This document shows, piece after piece, positions 1 to 12,218 of a stretch of DNA of 64,000 nt (positions are counted from its first letter, which is position 1; the number at the start of each line of letters is the position of its first letter). The position numbers were made by a program, and so were the translations under genes. The notes beneath the pieces were generated by a model that saw only the letters and a program-made list of their open reading frames with translations, searched no databases and was not told the DNA's origin. The DNA comes from Catonia carolina (taxonomy: Eukaryota > Arthropoda > Insecta > Hemiptera > Achilidae). The DNA lies in the NCBI GenBank assembly GCA_035578175.1, contig JAQMRL010000004.1, positions 74,563,901 to 74,627,900 on the forward strand, in the 5' to 3' direction.

Positions 1-45
1 ATGAAAATATGCCGTGCCTGAATGGAATTCGAACCAAAACGTACC
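1..45 (-). repeat. SINE-A fragment at window edge
   Basis: The first ~45 bases match the B-box side of the tRNA-derived SINE-A seen in full at 62758-62928 (minus): the run TGCCGTGCCTGAATGG followed by a TTCGAACC B-box complement. It is cut by the window edge or truncated, and sits just upstream of the first sulfotransferase exon. Confidence 0.5.
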
Positions 46-323
46 ATAACAGTTTCTAAAAAATCCGATTGAGAGCCGTAGCTGTACTCAGGTAGTTTCA
101 ATAAAATCCGTTAGATAGGGTTTGCTTATACTTACGCTAAGATAGTTTTGAAAAAATACGATAGACAGCGAGAGCTCTATCAAGATAGTACTTGTAATAT
201 TTTCCGTAAAACAATGTTTTGTTTAATCTCGTTTTTATGTGGTAGTATTGAACCATTAATTGTGTTAATCGCAGATAAATTCGCAGGCAGTTACTATCTT
301 TAATGCAATTGTGAAAGAATTGA

Positions 324-1350
<1,027 letters not shown>

Positions 1351-1549
1351 GAATTTTGGTAATTATATAGAATCAGGGCCCGTCACTGATTGTAACGATT
1401 TTTTTTTTGAAATCGATTTTTTTTTTTGGGCGCTGAATCCGAATATGAAATTATTTTCCCCCGCAAATCACCAAAAAAGTATCGATTTCAAAAAAATCGT
1501 TACAATCGGTGACTGACGGGCCCTGATTCTATATAATTACCAGAATTTT
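1351..1549. repeat. Fold-back (palindromic) MITE-like element
   Basis: Two inverted arms of roughly 75-80 bases meet around a short centre. The left arm contains ATAGAATCAGGGCCCGTCAC and the right arm ends in its complement GGGCCCTGATTCTAT, both flanked by matching AATTATAT/ATATAATT. T-rich and A-rich stretches separate the arms. It lies in sulfotransferase intron 1 and has no coding capacity. The near-perfect arms suggest a recent fold-back element or a recent inverted duplication. Confidence 0.75.
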
Positions 1550-2027
1550 AAAAATAACTGTAGGAAGGAGACTACAAAGTAGTATACAGAAAATGGTAAA
1601 CATTTTGGTAGTTCGAAATTGTTTTTGGCACTGATTTGCAGATTGGTTTTAATACGCTAAAAGGAAACTAAGAGTATGCCCATCAATTCAAGAAAGTGAG
1701 CTTGACATGTTTGAAAATAAAGGAACCCTAAAATAAACTGCTGTTCTTGATTATTAAAAGTTTGAAACAAATAGATAATGATTATAATAAAGAACGCTAT
1801 ACTTATAAAGCGTCCATTGCCAAAAAGTCTTATTATGACTGGAAAAATATTAGGAATGGTATTTAACAAACCAAAAAAATTTTCATTATAGTCTTAGAAT
1901 AAGTCAGCTTTTTTATCATCTTTTTTTTAGCTTTTATTTGCTATTGGGAACTGTACATTGTTGACAACTACCCAATTTGATCGCTGCTTTTTGCTGTATT
2001 TTTTAGACGTGGATTAGATATGAGTTT

Positions 2028-2162
2028 GAACAGCGACCCCCAGTAGAGTTTGTTCATGGATGGCTGTCAACTGGTCACTGTACAAAGTCGCTTGCCCAAC
2101 CGGTGTTACTTAAATAATAGCGACTTTTCATCAGCTGACTGACTGGGCTGGCCCGAAGGTCT
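2028..2162 (-). repeat. 3'-end fragment of RTE-like LINE (family LINE-B)
   Basis: This matches 48640-48765 closely: both contain GACCCCCAGT, TCAGCTGACTGA and TTGGGCTxGCCC blocks. In the 48-kb copy this sequence adjoins decayed reverse-transcriptase C-terminal codons on the minus strand, so here it is taken as a solo 3' UTR piece in the same orientation, inside sulfotransferase intron 1. Confidence 0.6.
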
Positions 2163-2442
2163 TTTTATCATCTAAAAAATTTGTATTACCTTTATAATAA
2201 AGTCCTGGAATTGAAATTTTAATGTTAATAAACTTGTAATACTTACCTTGAAAAAAATTAACCGAAAAAATCCTTAGCTATTCCTCAAACAAGACATTTT
2301 GTGTGAATAATTTTATTTGAGGTTTAATTTTACTTGTGATTTGAGTAAATAAGGAATATTTGAAAGTAGGTAAGTGTAAATATATGCAGAATTTGAAAAT
2401 GAACCTTTTGTAGGAAATGTAAAACTTTCATTAGTATATTAA

Positions 2443-3212
2443 CAGGTTGACTCCTAAGGCAATTATTTTAATTTTGCTTAAAAAACCCACATCTATCTTA
2501 TGATTTTTTTAAATTATTTATCTTTCAAGTCTAGAGTATTGTAAGGCTTCAATCGTTTTGGCGCTGTTTTTAAGGTGAGAGACTGAACAGATACTCACGA
2601 GTAAAAAATCAAATTTACTGTGAAAGACTGATGTGTGTCTCACTGAAATTTTACTTTTATTTATATAAAATATTATAATATAATATTGTATAAATAATTT
2701 ACTTTGGGCTATTTTTCAATAAAACTACATAAATGTCGATGATGCGTCTCTCTATCAAGCAGTTGTTCGGCGAGTTGAAAACTTGAATACCAGTTGTCAA
2801 CATAGAAGCACCAACCGGAGTAAACTTTTACAAGCAAAAAATATTAAAATATAAAAACCATAAATAATTCAAAGGTAAAATGATTTTTCATCATATAATA
2901 TTATTAAAACATGATTAATAATGCAATAATAAACTTTAATATTAATCGATATTATGTAATAGTAATAATAAGCTGTCAAGTTTCACTGACTCATTTTTGA
3001 ATCAATCGGATCAAGTAAATCGCGAACCATATCTGGGGAAATGTTTTTTGAACTCATCTCTAACAGCTCAGTATATGATTCAATGCAAACGAGCATCCAA
3101 TCTGTCTCACGATTCTATTAAAAACACTATTACGTAGAGACAGATCAGTCTCTCAAAAGTAAATTTTACAATCTGGTGAGAGACGTATAAGTGTCTCATG
3201 GGAGCCAACCTG
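2443..3212. mobile_element. Internally deleted piggyBac-like element
   Basis: The 770-bp segment is bounded by TTAA on both sides (2439-2442 and 3213-3216). Its terminal inverted repeats read CAGGTTGACTCC on the left and CAGGTTGGCTCC on the right. Subterminal copies of GAGAGACTGA/TCAGTCTCTC add further inverted sequence. On the minus strand near 2735-2825 a decayed reading frame gives WCFYVDNWYSSFQLAEQLL, which resembles the Asp-containing DNxYxS block of piggyBac transposases. The rest of the transposase is missing or scrambled. TTAA targeting plus this block makes piggyBac the best assignment. Confidence 0.7.
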
Positions 3213-3365
3213 TTAAGAAAATGAATAGTTATAGTAAATATTTTATAGTCCAATGTTTATAGATTCTAGTTAACTTAGTCCTGTAGTATTTTAAATGTAA
3301 TTACTCCAGCAGAAATAAATAGACACATCTGGACATTTTATAAAGAAGAATGCAGGTATCATCTA

Positions 3366-3442
3366 TGTTCTGAAGTTGGAATCGAACCAGTTACTGGGTA
3401 TTCTGAACCTGTCTTACCCACTGAGCTAGAAATAGAAATAAT
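3366..3442 (-). repeat. tRNA-like SINE head
   Basis: Read on the minus strand, CTCAGTGGGTAAGACAG looks like an A box and GGTTCGATTCC is a perfect B box, 40-50 bases apart. A short palindrome around TTTCTAGCTCAGTGG follows at about 3420-3456. The acceptor stem does not pair, so this is a SINE head and not a tRNA gene. Confidence 0.45.
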
Positions 3443-3854
3443 TTCTAGCTCAGTGGTCTTAACCAAATCCTTTTTGCAGAAACATTAAAGAAGTGAAGAT
3501 GATCCTGTTCTGAAGAACTTTTAACAGTGTCAAATGTTAGCATTTTAAAAAAAATTCTCCAATTTTAAAAAGGACATTAAAAGGTTTATTTTTTGTGTAA
3601 TCTGTTTTGTTTAAACACGTAAAATTTAAAGAAGGTAATAAAATGTTAAAATGCATTTAAACTCCAATCTTCTATTGAAAATATTTAAGCAGTTTTAATT
3701 TACATAATTTTTGAGACAAAAATATAAATTTGGTATCAAATTGTACAGAATTTAGCGCTGAAGTTTTTAAAATTTTACCTCAAAGTCAATAAGTTTCAAC
3801 AAGAGGTCATTTTTACATTTTGGCTCACGATTGTCTTATTCACAGATTATAATT

Positions 3855-4228
3855 TTGTTTAGGTATCAGCTGAAAGGCTGGTTTGAACCTCTAGAGGTTT
3901 TACTAAGTAAAACGAGGAGTGAAATGGTTTACCATTGCCTTCCTCACTGAGTGGAAATGCATGTTTATCAGTATACCAAGTCCATTGAAAAGCATCTACT
4001 TTCCACTCTGCAGATGAAACCTTTACAACATTCACCATAGGGTTTGGATGTGTAATTAAATTCATTACTTTTAAAGGAGATAACTCTGACTAGTGTCTTT
4101 TACACCTCTACCTCTTCTGTTGTTAAATGCTTCAGTCATATAATTGGAATAAGAAACAGAACTATCTTTTGTAGCCCGGGGAACTAGCGTATCAAGTGCA
4201 CATAATTTAACACTGCGTGTTACGGGCA
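3855..4228 (-). repeat. rep-C copy 1 (old, diverged)
   Basis: This is the most diverged rep-C copy, from TTTTGTTTAGGTATCAGC to TACGGGCA. Sense is taken as minus because the family ends in an AAC-repeat tail in that direction. Despite heavy divergence its internal reading frame (minus, start codon near 4065) is still open for 68 codons and keeps FPLSEEGNGKP and SSFYLVKPLEVQTSL. It lies about 110 bases before the second visible sulfotransferase exon. Confidence 0.75.
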
Positions 4229-4340
4229 AAGATAATAATATCAGGTATTTATTATACAAATATATTCATATATAATCTAATTTTGTTGTTTTAAATTAAG
4301 TAGGCTGTAAATATATCGGTTGTTAATTTTTCAATTACAG

Positions 4341-4580
4341 GTTCCAGAGAGGATAAGAGCAATGAATGCAAGTGTTAAATTATTACTAATTGTTAGAGAA
4401 CCTGTTACAAGAGCAATATCTGATTATACGCAGTTGCGAAGTCATGCTGCCACTGCACCTTCTTCTTCACCTCATCGCTCATTCGAGGAACTCGTTCTTA
4501 AGCCTGATGGTTCTGTCAATCCAACGTATCGCCCTTTGGCATTATCTCTATATCATACATTTATTCATCGATGGCTTGAG
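4341..4580 (+). CDS. Heparan sulfate 3-O-sulfotransferase, middle exon
   Basis: Eighty residues join in phase 0 to the exon ending at 554 (…FVTPE then VPERIRAMN…). The exon carries the second PAPS contact, REPVTRAISDYTQ, where the Arg and Ser normally bind the 3'-phosphate. It then runs through a Ser/Pro-rich loop (APSSSPHRSFEEL) to RPLALSLYHTFIHRWLE. A CAATTACAG acceptor precedes 4341 and a GTAATA donor follows 4580. The intron before it is 3786 bp and holds a piggyBac-like element, a fold-back element and one rep-C copy. No intervening exon is missing, because the join reproduces the continuous family alignment. Confidence 0.93.
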
Positions 4581-4602
4581 GTAATATATTTATGTATTTT
4601 TT

Positions 4603-5540
4603 ACTTTCTCTTGCCTATATGAATATATAGGAAGGAAAGTATTGTTTTCATGTCGATTTTTCGAAATCGAGTTTTCACCGGATCTATACGTTTTCAGACC
4701 CCCTGAACCCAAAAAACATGTTTTTAGCGATTGGTCTGTGTGTGTGTGTGTGTCTGTGTGTGAACAGAATATCTCAAGAACGGAACATCGTACGAACTTG
4801 AAACTTGAAACTTAAGTTACTTACCACTACCGGACGCAACACGAACATTTTTATCAAAATCGGTCAACCGGAAGTAGTAGTTTATTCGTATAATTTTTCA
4901 GTTTTTTGCGATTTTCGCAAAAACTGGTCCTACGATTTTTTTTAAAATCGCCTATTTTACTCAATTTTTTATTCTCTACAAGATAGGGTAGGCGCCATGT
5001 TTGCTGAAATTCTCGGTGAGGCTGTTTTCACGTAAAAACGTTGTTTTTTTAAGATTACGGCTTTAATATAAATTTTAGCGCAAAAACTTATATAATAAAA
5101 GTTGTAGAGAATTTAAAAACCTACAACTTCTGTTTCAAACATTTTTTTGTATAACGCTTAGTTTAGCTGTAATTTGCGATTTTCTGTTTTTTTTCTTATG
5201 AAAACGTGAGAAAAATCGATTTTTTTAACATTTCGGTCTTAGTATGCATTTTACGACAAAAGTGTATATAATTAAATTTATAGAAAATTAAAAGATCTAC
5301 AACTTTTGTTTAGAGCATTTTTCTCTACAGAGCCTAGTTTAGCGTGAAAGCGTGATTTTCCGTATTTTTAAGCCAAACTGAGTTCGATTGTCATTTTGCG
5401 TCATTCACTCATGATTAAAATAAGGTTATGTTTTTGAGGTTAGTTTTTGTTCATTTCTAATGTTTTAATACTAATGTTAGGTTTATTATTAATTATTTTC
5501 ATTGGCAAGAGAAAGTTGTGTGAGTGTTTCACACCAGATT
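4603..5540 (+). mobile_element. HINE copy 1 (Helentron-associated non-autonomous element)
   Basis: It begins ACTTTCTCTTGCCTATATG and ends GGCAAGAGAAAGTTGTGTGAGTG-type sequence, closed by the hairpin GTGTGAGTGTTTCACAC and CCAGATTTTTT. CTTTCTCTTGCC and GGCAAGAGAAAG are 12-bp subterminal inverted repeats. A GT microsatellite lies ~135 bases in. The interior has many short inverted stems (AAAAGTTGTAG/CTACAACTTTT types). No open frame encodes Rep or helicase. Both ends sit in T-runs. Located in sulfotransferase intron 2. Confidence 0.7.
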
Positions 5541-5994
5541 TTTTTTATAATAAAAAGGCCTTCTAAAGAACAGGAGTAAGACAGAGAGCTGATCTATCTC
5601 CATTAGCTATTACCTATGTCTAACTAAATTACTTACACCTAAATCACTATTACCTATATGTATTTTACTGGATATAAGTTTAAAGGTGTCTATAAAATAA
5701 AACTAGTTAAATGATTTAAGTAAAATGTGTTGTGCAGTTCCAAGCTCCAAGTAGTTGCTGGTTAAAGGGTATGGGGTGAGGTGTAATGAATGAGTGACAC
5801 ATGCTGGGAGTACGATTGTTGTATTACTCTGATACAAAACATTCGTTTTCAAACTTTTCGTAATTAACATATTTGTTTGTATTTATTTACAATATTTTGA
5901 TATGAATTGGTAAGTTAAATATTATGAATCCGACCAAGTTAATAACCTGGTAGGTATTTGTTAAATTAATGCACCAGATGATAAGAATATTTTT
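5541..5994. other. Spacer between HINE copies 1 and 2
   Basis: AT-rich sequence in sulfotransferase intron 2 with no recognised feature. Confidence 0.4.
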
Positions 5995-6926
5995 ACTTTC
6001 TCTTGCCTATATGAATATATAGGAAGGAAAGTATTGTTTTCATGTCGATTTTTCGAAATCGAGTTTTCACCGGATCTATACGTTTTCAGACCCCCTGAAC
6101 CCAAAAAACATGTTTTTAGCGATTGGTCTGTCTGTGTGTGTGTGTGAACAGAATATCTCAAGAACGGAACATCGTACGAACTTGAAACTTGAAACTTAAG
6201 TTACATACCACTACCGGACGCGACACGAACATTTTCATCAAAATCGGTCAACCGGAAGTAGTAGTTTATTCGTATAATTTTTCAGTTTTTTGCGATTTTC
6301 TCAAAAACTGGTCCTACGATTTTTTTTAAAATCGCCTATTTTACTCAATTTTTTATTCTCTACAAGATAGGGTTGGCGCCATGTTTGCTGAAATTCTCGG
6401 TGAGGCTGTTTTCACGTAAAAACGTTGTTTTTTTAAGATTACGGCTTTAATATAAATTTTAGCGCAAAAACTTATATAATAAAAGTTGTAGAGAATTAAA
6501 AAACCTACAACTTCTGTTTCAAACATTTTTTTGTATGACGCTTAGTTTAGCAGTAATTAGCGATTTTCTGATTTTTTCTCACGAAAACGTGTGTAAAATC
6601 GATTTTTTTAAGATTTTGGCCTTAGTATGCATTTTACGACAAAAGTGTATATAACCAAATTTATAGGAAATTCAAAGATCTACAACTTTTATTTAACGTA
6701 TTTTTCTCTACAGAGCCTAGTTCAGCGTGAAATAGTGATTTTCCGTATTTTTAAGCCAGACTGAGGTTGATTTTCATTTTGAGTGTTTCACTCATGATTA
6801 AAATAAGGTTATGTTTATTGAGGTTAGTTTTTTGTTTATTTCTAATATTTTATTACTAATGTTAAATTATATTGTAAATTATTTGCATTGGCAAGAGAAA
6901 GTTGTGTGAGTGTTTCACACCAGATT
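5995..6926 (+). mobile_element. HINE copy 2
   Basis: A nearly full-length sibling of copy 1 in the same orientation, with the 12-bp subterminal inverted repeats, a shorter GT run and the 3' hairpin. It again starts after a T-run (ATATTTTTACTTTC) and ends in CCAGATTTTTTT. Divergence from copy 1 is low by eye, so both moved fairly recently. Confidence 0.7.
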
Positions 6927-7029
6927 TTTTTAGTCTAGTTAGTACACGCTGCCACTACAAATCCATACGGAGTTGGGACTCAAGCAATATTTACTATGAG
7001 GTTTATCTCTAAAGTAAAGACACTGGGAA

Positions 7030-7480
7030 ATTTCTCTCTGTAATATTGGTGTACCTGTGTCGGTGAAGGCCACGCTATAATACTTTTCACCATTGATGAA
7101 CTCTACTGTTCCGCGCATTTAGAACAATCAGAACGTTTGCCAGCGTTGTCAGATTGGACGAATATATCAGCCTGACAAACATTACTTGCGCATATGTATA
7201 AGAGCCACAGTAGTTCACTCGTGTCTTGCATCTCGTACTGAACACATCGATTATAGAGCGCGTTAACATGCAATACTTTATAATACCATCAGCTGATTGT
7301 ATGTTCATAGATTATAATTGTTATTGAAAAACCAAAAAAATGGCTGACGAAATATATAAAAAAGCTACGAGCGCAAGTATTGGCAATGTTGCTGGCAAGT
7401 CATTGGCTAGCTATGAAGTGGGTAGGGGGCAATGCATACGTTCAGAGCTCATCAGCCCTGAAAAATAGTATTGTAATCTA
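7030..7480 (+). repeat. Repeat H, copy 1 (unclassified)
   Basis: This matches the reverse complement of 11358-11690 plus 10214-10328. It includes a short reading frame starting at 7340 with MADEIYKKATSASIGN, followed by a conserved block GGGGGCAATGCATACG. I do not recognise the family. The second copy has a LINE inserted in it, which shows that this is an independent older repeat. Confidence 0.55.
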
Positions 7481-7559
7481 CAAACTGTATTGTTGTCTGT
7501 AAGTTCTTGCGTTGTAGGGTCAGCGGTTACAAATACAAGCGACAGCGGCACCCTCAACC

Positions 7560-7871
7560 CTTCAACTATAATTCAAATAGTGGTACTACCTAACATGATT
7601 TACTGAGAATATTTGGATGAGAAATTTACAATCACCCACCAAATAGTCCGAACTTTGCTCCTTCTGATTATCATTTATAAAATGTTTGTTCTGATTATCA
7701 TTTGGGAAATTAAAAGAATTTTTGGTTTATAAGTAATTCACGAGTGACGGTGAACTTAAAAATGTTAATCAATGGCTAAATGAACTGGCAGCAGAATATG
7801 ACAAGGGTATATTGAAGCTGATTCATCATTATGATAAATGTTTTTCATGTGTCGATTATATAGAGAAGTAG
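7560..7871 (+). pseudogene. Mariner transposase C-terminal remnant
   Basis: Broken frames read PPNSPNFAPSDYHL, whose Asp is in the position of the third catalytic Asp of DD34D mariners, then GELKNVNQWL, then EYDKGILKLIHHYDKCF and DYIEK with a stop at 7869-7871. The N-terminal DNA-binding half and the first two catalytic Asps are absent. It is a dead fragment in sulfotransferase intron 2. Confidence 0.7.
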
Positions 7872-8076
7872 TTCAAGGTATGTAGATTAAAAGAAATAAA
7901 AATTATTTATAAAATTTTCAGAATTCTTTTTTTAACAATGTAACAGCTTTAATTTAGAGATATCCCTCATACATTATATAATAAACTTCCTTCTTTAAAG
8001 TATTTTTCTTAAGAAACTTAAATAAAACAGATTTTATTAATGGGTGAAATAAATACAGACATCTGTTCTTGTCTAA

Positions 8077-8720
8077 TTACAATATGTCTGCCGCACGAAC
8101 AGTATGTACAACACTACATGAATTTGTTCTCACCAGCCCCAATGCAAATCTTAGCGTTGTTTTGAAAATGTATGACCTATAACTCCTCAGCTGCTTTCTT
8201 TGGGCATGAAATTCCTTCATTTTAACACTAAAAGTGTGTTTTCTTTCTTCAGTCTGGGCCTGCCCAACTCTCTCCACTTTCATAATTGGAAAGTTTACAA
8301 AAGATTTTAATTTTTTTCTATAAAAGTATTTATACTCGATGCTTTCTCTTGAAATGTTCATAGTTTCTAGGTTTCCTTCGAATCATTTATCTCTTGTTTT
8401 TTAGTTCCCCTTGGTTTTTTATTAGTTTATAGGTCTCATTCTTTTTCTCACGCAATCGCATTAGATGACCATAATACTCTAACCTCTTTTTCTTTAATTT
8501 GGTTAAGAAGGTTTCACCCAATAGTTTGTCAATCACTTCATTCGACCTCTTTTTATTGATTTTGCTTATTGGATCAAAAAAAGATCCCAGGATAACTTAA
8601 CCAAATTTTCTGTGTATTTTATTTAATTTTTCTAAGTCTCTCTTCCTGTACAGGGTCAACATCTGTACTGCATACAGGGCTTATGAAAGGACAACCATAT
8701 TTACTACTTTTTACTGCATT
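8077..8720 (-). pseudogene. LINE-B reverse-transcriptase C-terminal remnant
   Basis: Minus-strand codons from about 8720 downwards, with frame breaks, give KKKRLEYYGHLMRL, the post-polymerase block common in RTE-like insect LINEs. A 94-codon open stretch (8361-8077) then contains QAQTEERKHTFSVKMKEF, which resembles the tail of the same proteins. The catalytic polymerase motifs are missing. Related tails appear at 48640-49080, 29588-30480 and 63470-63960. Confidence 0.6.
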
Positions 8721-8808
8721 TTATTACTTTAAAATCAACTGGAGAGTCAGTTCAACTTGCCGACTATTTATTTTATGTAATGTTTAGAGAATTTGTACAA
8801 ATCAATAT

Positions 8809-9204
8809 TTGTTGTTTAGGTCATCAGCCAAAAGGCTGGTTTGAACCTGTAGAGGTTTTACTAAGTAAAACGAGGAGCGAGCTGGTTTACAATTGCCTTC
8901 CTCACTGAGTGGAAAAGTACGCGTATCAGCATGCCGGGCCCTCTGAAAAACACACATTTTCCATTGTGCAAATGACACCTTCACTTCATTCACCACAGGG
9001 TCTGGCTGTATAATGAAATTCATTACTTTCAGAAGAGAATACTCTGATTAGTGTATTTTACACCTCTACCTCTTCTGTCCTTAAATGATTCAGTCATTTA
9101 ATTGGCTGACCATGTGATAAGAAACAGAACTATTTATTTTAGCCCTGCAATGAACAGATTGAGTGTAAATAATTTGACACACTCCACCTGTCTGTTATGG
9201 GCAG
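8809..9204 (-). repeat. rep-C copy 2
   Basis: Full-length copy: the + strand runs from TTGTTGTTTAGGTCATCAGCC to CTGTTATGGGCA. The internal minus frame beginning MNFIIQPDPVVNEVKVSFAQ stays open (73 codons, ending in Asn codons of the AAC tail). Located in sulfotransferase intron 2. Confidence 0.85.
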
Positions 9205-9601
9205 AAATCAATAGTACACTACATTTTAAAATTATTGCAGTTGTGGCCACATGAGCTATATTACATTGTGTACCAATCATTTTCCATTAAATAAACGTCA
9301 CTAACATAATATGTATTCATTTACTCAGTGTTAATACACTGAATACAAAATTTCAAGTGACAAACATCAAATACAAATGACAGTTGCATACGTATTCATA
9401 GATGTTGTAACTCTGTTCAACCATAATGCAGATTAGTTTCATATCCACCAATAGAATTTACTCTCTGCATTTATGTATTTGGTTTGAGGGGTGAAATCTA
9501 CTACATTATATTGTACGTCAGATTTTCATTTACATATTTGTCAATCATTCACATGAATTATTACAAAGATCGAATCTAACCTTGAAATTAATTCTATTTT
9601 T

Positions 9602-9937
9602 ACTTTATCTTGCCTGTATAAATATAGGAAGGAAAGTATTGTTTTCATGTTTTTTTTTGAAATCGAGTTTTCACCGGATATACACATTTTCAGACCCCCT
9701 GAAGCCAAAAAATATGTTTTTAGCTATTGGTCTGTGTGTGTGTGTGTATATGTGTATGAAGAACAGAATATCGTCCGAAGTTGAAACTTAACATCAAAAT
9801 TGAAACATCAAAAGTTGAACATTTTCATCAAAATTGGTCAACCGGGAGAAGTAGTTTATTCGTGTCATTTTTCACTTTTTTGCGATTTTCTCAAAAACTA
9901 CTCCTACAATTTTTTTTAAAACCGCCTCATTTTCTAT
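9602..9937 (+). mobile_element. HINE copy 3, 5' part only
   Basis: Begins ACTTTATCTTGCCTGTATA, keeps the GT microsatellite and runs to CTCCTACAATTTTTTTT before similarity ends at a small TIR element. It is more diverged than copies 1 and 2. Confidence 0.65.
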
Positions 9938-9947
9938 AATAAGGTAT

Positions 9948-10213
9948 ATATCGCACTGCCAGTGTAGTACTGTATTAACTCGAAAATCAAGTTTTGGGGA
10001 AAAGTTTTTAAGAGTAGAAGAAAAGAAGTTTCAAAAAGTAAAAAATGTCAGGTGCTTGCTAAAGCCGTTCAAGATAGTAACATTTTTATATTGTTACAAT
10101 GTTGTAAGTGATGTCTAAATACATAATTAACAATTTTTACTACAATTTCATGCTTGTAATTTAGGAAATAAAAAGTTTTGAGTTAATACACTACTACTCT
10201 GACAGTACGATAT
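9948..10213. mobile_element. 266-bp TIR MITE
   Basis: Terminal inverted repeats of about 36 bases with roughly five mismatches: the left begins ATATCGCACTGCCAGTGTAG and the right, complemented, begins ATATCGTACTGTCAGAGTAG. The interior has no coding capacity. I could not fix the target duplication. It abuts the truncated HINE copy 3. Confidence 0.65.
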
Positions 10214-10328
10214 GTGAATGTGTTACTATATATACTATTTTTCAAGGCTGATGATCTCTGAACGTATGCATTGCCCCCTACCCACTTTTTAGCTAGCCAA
10301 TGACTTTCCAACAACGTTACTGATACTT

Positions 10329-11357
10329 TTTTTACTTTACTTTACAACCAGGGCGTTCAGGCTTCTGCAGCCCCTCCTCACCGCGACCTAAAAGATCTTT
10401 TGTGATTGCCCCTATTCCTTATTTATGCAAGACCCACACTTTCAATAAAGCGCAGGATCTGCCTAGGATCTAGTGCACTTACCTGAGAAGATGTTAACAT
10501 GTCCTTACCCATCAGCGCTCTTCTTTTGCAGCCAACCACTTTGCAACTGCATAAAATATGCTCAGCCTTCTCTTCTGCCTCATGACAGAATCTACACAGG
10601 CTCTCTTCAGCAACTCCTATCTTGGATAAATGATACCCAAGATTACAATGACCAGTCATCAGGCCCACTACCCTCCTCAAGTCCTGTCTTCCTAGTCTAT
10701 TATATATCCCAGCCTTTCTGCTGGAATAGGCAATGAATTTCTTTGCCTGTTCACAGCCTGGCACCTTCTCCCAATAGGAGGTTTTAGCCTCCTCTTCCCA
10801 GGCCCTAACTATACCTCTATAATAGCCTTCACCAATTCCACAGAATGGCTCTGGGCCTATGAAGTGAGAGGCTGCACCTTTCTTTGCTAAGGCATCCGCT
10901 CTCTCATTTCCAGGCACTCCCTGGTGCCCCGGCACCCAACGCAGCGTCACCACGTTACGCTTGGCCACGGCATTCAAAACTTCCCGACAATCATAGGCCA
11001 ATCGCGACTCAAAAGTTCAAGAACTCAAAGCCTTGATGGCCGCCTGACTATCGGACAAAATATAAATGTGCGATCCACTGAGGCGCCTTTCAATACACCT
11101 CTCCGCACAGACCTTAATGGCCAATATTTCAGCTTGGAAGATGGTTGTGTTACACCCAAGGGCCAGGGAAATCTTTCCCCCGGCCCCCCAGGCCCCCAAT
11201 CCCGCTCTTCCGCTCATCACTGAGCCGTCAGTATACCAAACGGTAGCCCCTTCCGGTATCACTGGCTGTCCCTCCGCCCACTCCTGACGATCAAAAATTT
11301 CCACCCTCAGTGTGTCGGAGAAGTCGTACGCTCTGTTCATACGGTCCCGAGGACCAC
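10329..11357 (-). pseudogene. 5'-truncated LINE with RNase H domain
   Basis: The minus strand encodes the C-terminal half of an I/R1-group LINE protein. An RNase H domain is visible (WYTDGSV, AEILAI, LSDSQAAIKAL, WVPGHQGVPGNERADALAKKG). A zinc-knuckle-like tail follows (TGHCNLGYHL … CRFCHEAEEKAEHILCSC). One in-frame TGA at 11017-11019 interrupts the RNase H domain; codons on both sides are in the same frame. The polymerase and endonuclease are absent. A 14-bp target duplication brackets the insert (CGTTACTGATACTT at 10315-10328, CGTTACCGATACTT at 11358-11371). The 3' tail is a short TAAAG-type repeat. It inserted into repeat H inside sulfotransferase intron 2. Confidence 0.85.
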
Positions 11358-11690
11358 CGTTACCGATACTTGCTCTTGTAGCTCTGTTAAATATTTCGTC
11401 AGCCATTTATTTGGTCTTTCAATAACAACTATAAACATACAATCAGCTGATTATATTTTAAAGTATTGCATGTTAACATGCTCTATAATCGATGCGTTCA
11501 GTACGAGATGCAAGACGAGAGTGAACTATTGCGGCTCTTATATGCATGCGCACGTAATGTTTGTCAGGTAAAATCTGAAAACGCTGGCAAATGTTCTGAT
11601 TGGTCTAAACGTGTGAAACAGCAGAGCTCATCAACTGTGAAAAGCATATTAGTACAGTACCATAGGTACTTGGGCCAAAGTATCGGTCTC
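11358..11690 (-). repeat. Repeat H, copy 2 (split by the RNase H LINE)
   Basis: The complement aligns with 7085-7390, including the ATG of MADEIFNRATRASIGN. The remaining part of the repeat lies at 10214-10328, on the far side of the LINE insertion. Orientation is opposite to copy 1. Confidence 0.55.
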
Positions 11691-11696
11691 GGTACA

Positions 11697-12218
11697 TTTT
11701 TTTTTTTTTTTTTTTTTTTTTTTTGCGCCCTGGAGACTCCAGGAGGAGTATAGGACATGTCGGATATAACACCTGAAATACATATAAGAATCACACAATG
11801 TATCACTACTATACTACTATCAAGAAAGAAATTCTTGTACGCTATAAAAAGTTTCACCGACCAAGTAATTTTTCAGATTTTTTTTAAAGGAATTCAAATC
11901 CTCACAACATTTTAAAAATTGGGGTAATTTATTCATGAAATTTGTCCCTGCATAAGTAGGTTTTTGTTCAAACAATTTTGTGGAGTGTTTAGCCACATAA
12001 TAATCATTCCTGTTTCTCATGTTATGATTGTGAACATTGAAATTCTGCATAAAATTATTTTGCCTAACATACATAATCACCTCAAAAATGTAGAGAGAGG
12101 GAACTGTAAGCAATTTAAGCTTCTTAAATAGTGGCCTGCATGAGGTTAGCTGGTTAGCTCTCACCATACACCTAATAGCTTTCTTTTGAATTTTAAAAAC
12201 CCTATTCATATTACCCAT
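11697..12218 (-). pseudogene. 3'-terminal fragment of CR1/L2-like LINE-A
   Basis: A T28 run (the poly-A tail of the minus strand) is followed by the GCGCCCTGGAGACTCCAGGA hairpin, the 3' UTR and ~130 codons of the LINE-A C-terminus (GNMNRVFKIQKKAIRCMV … NKLPQFLKCCEDLNSFKKNL … VGETFYS). It closely matches 39268-39795 and breaks off at 12218. It ends 137 bases before the last sulfotransferase exon, in antisense orientation. Confidence 0.85.
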
